Origin: an uncultured Steroidobacter sp.
Lineage (GTDB): Bacteria; Pseudomonadota; Gammaproteobacteria; Steroidobacterales; Steroidobacteraceae
Direction of reading: 5' to 3'
Length of the DNA stretch: 64,000 bases
Assembly (NCBI GenBank): GCA_938008435.1
Contig: CALLKK010000012.1
Coordinates: forward strand, 124,001 to 188,000
Shown: positions 63,587-64,000 of the stretch, piece by piece
Layout: every line of letters begins with the position of its first letter
Numbering within the stretch: the stretch's first letter is position 1
Made by a program: the position numbers and the translations under genes
The notes under the pieces: generated by a model
Told to the model about the DNA's origin: nothing
The model's input: only the letters and a program-made list of their open reading frames with translations
The model's database searches: none

Positions 63587-64000
63587 CGTTGGGATTCCTG
63601 ATCCAAGACGAGCGTGAACGCGTCGGAGTGGTGAAAATCAGGCGTCGCTGCCGGATGCGCAAGCGCCCAGTAAGACTTGCCGCGCTCGCGTTCTTCGAGC
63701 ACGGCCGACAAGCCGAGCAGCACGCGCTCGTTCTCATGAAATGGCAACGCGCTGCGTTCGATCGTCGCTTCGAGCGTAAGGCAATTCACATCGAGCTCGG
63801 TGCGAATCGACGGAGCGATTTTCACCTCCGGTGCGCGCATGCCGGTGCGATAGTGGTCGAATGCGTACACGGCCCAGCAGGTCGACGGCGAGAAATTGAG
63901 CTCGCGGTAGCCTGAATCGGAGGCGGGCTTCGCAAACAGCTCGAAGCACGTGTGCTGCCAGAGTCCGTCTTGACGCTGCGCTGGACGCGGCTCGGGCCAG
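63583..64000 (-). CDS. DOMON-like domain protein (partial, N-terminus outside the window)
   Basis: The C-terminal 138 residues of a protein cut by the right edge. Conserved features of the DOMON-like group are visible: GLWQHTCFELFAKP, GYRELNFSPSTCWAVYAFDHYRTGMR and EERERGKSYWALAHP. The domain is a beta-sandwich thought to bind haem or sugars. Its stop overlaps the start of the NamZ-like gene by four bases, so they are cotranslated and may act together. Confidence 0.8.
   Translation of the reverse strand, partial: WPEPRPAQRQDGLWQHTCFELFAKPASDSGYRELNFSPSTCWAVYAFDHYRTGMRAPEVKIAPSIRTELDVNCLTLEATIERSALPFHENERVLLGLSAVLEERERGKSYWALAHPAATPDFHHSDAFTLVLDQESQR

Overview
The window is chromosomal DNA of a high-GC gammaproteobacterium. 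The chromosomal backbone is typical of that class: lpoA-yraN diverge from rsmI, rnpB follows, then a complete mraZ-to-lpxC division and cell wall (dcw) cluster runs into secA, mutT, yacG and zapD. Homospermidine synthase, a PduO-type adenosyltransferase, a BtuM-like transporter and several lipoprotein peptidases would suit a free-living member of the Steroidobacterales/Nevskiales neighbourhood. That placement is an inference from gene content only. No tRNA, complete insertion sequence, integrase or CRISPR array was seen.

Left part (1-20 kb). Mixed housekeeping genes: a partial gene and two conserved proteins of unknown function, a Nudix ADP-sugar hydrolase, an exported AstE-like zinc hydrolase translationally coupled to a lipoprotein methyltransferase, an RRM protein with a long structured leader, speA, sseA, a glutathione transferase, homospermidine synthase, greB, an M13 peptidase lipoprotein, a LemA plus two TPM-domain proteins, a LysM/YkuD L,D-transpeptidase, a YpfJ-type metallopeptidase, and an isolated contractile-tail-sheath-like gene.

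Middle left (19.8-28.4 kb). A cobalamin uptake and activation operon on the minus strand (cobalamin riboswitch, btuB, btuM, adenosyltransferase); an inositol-phosphatase family gene; a membrane-anchored metzincin-like protein coupled to an orphan FecE/BtuD-type ATPase; a CPXCG protein, yraN and lpoA.

Core (28.5-54.1 kb). rsmI, rnpB (minus), then mraZ with its own promoter and MraZ boxes, rsmH, ftsL, ftsI, murE, murF, mraY, murD, ftsW, murG, murC, murB, ddl, ftsQ, ftsA, ftsZ and lpxC, then dciA-like (minus), an M23 peptidase behind a cyclic-di-GMP-I riboswitch, and secA. Most junctions inside the cluster are 4-base ATGA/GTGA overlaps, so translation is probably coupled. The murB-ddl junction is split by a 121-bp palindromic element flanked by a 7-bp direct repeat. 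This is the most unusual local structure found, and similar palindromes occur at several other gene junctions.

Right part (54.1-64 kb). mutT, whose 3' end lies inside a palindromic repeat, then a prolyl oligopeptidase lipoprotein, yacG, zapD, dsbA, an FKBP isomerase, an M3 dipeptidyl carboxypeptidase, a very basic DUF6496-type protein, a cytosolic-looking NamZ/DUF1343 exo-muramidase and the C-terminal part of a DOMON-like protein that runs off the window.
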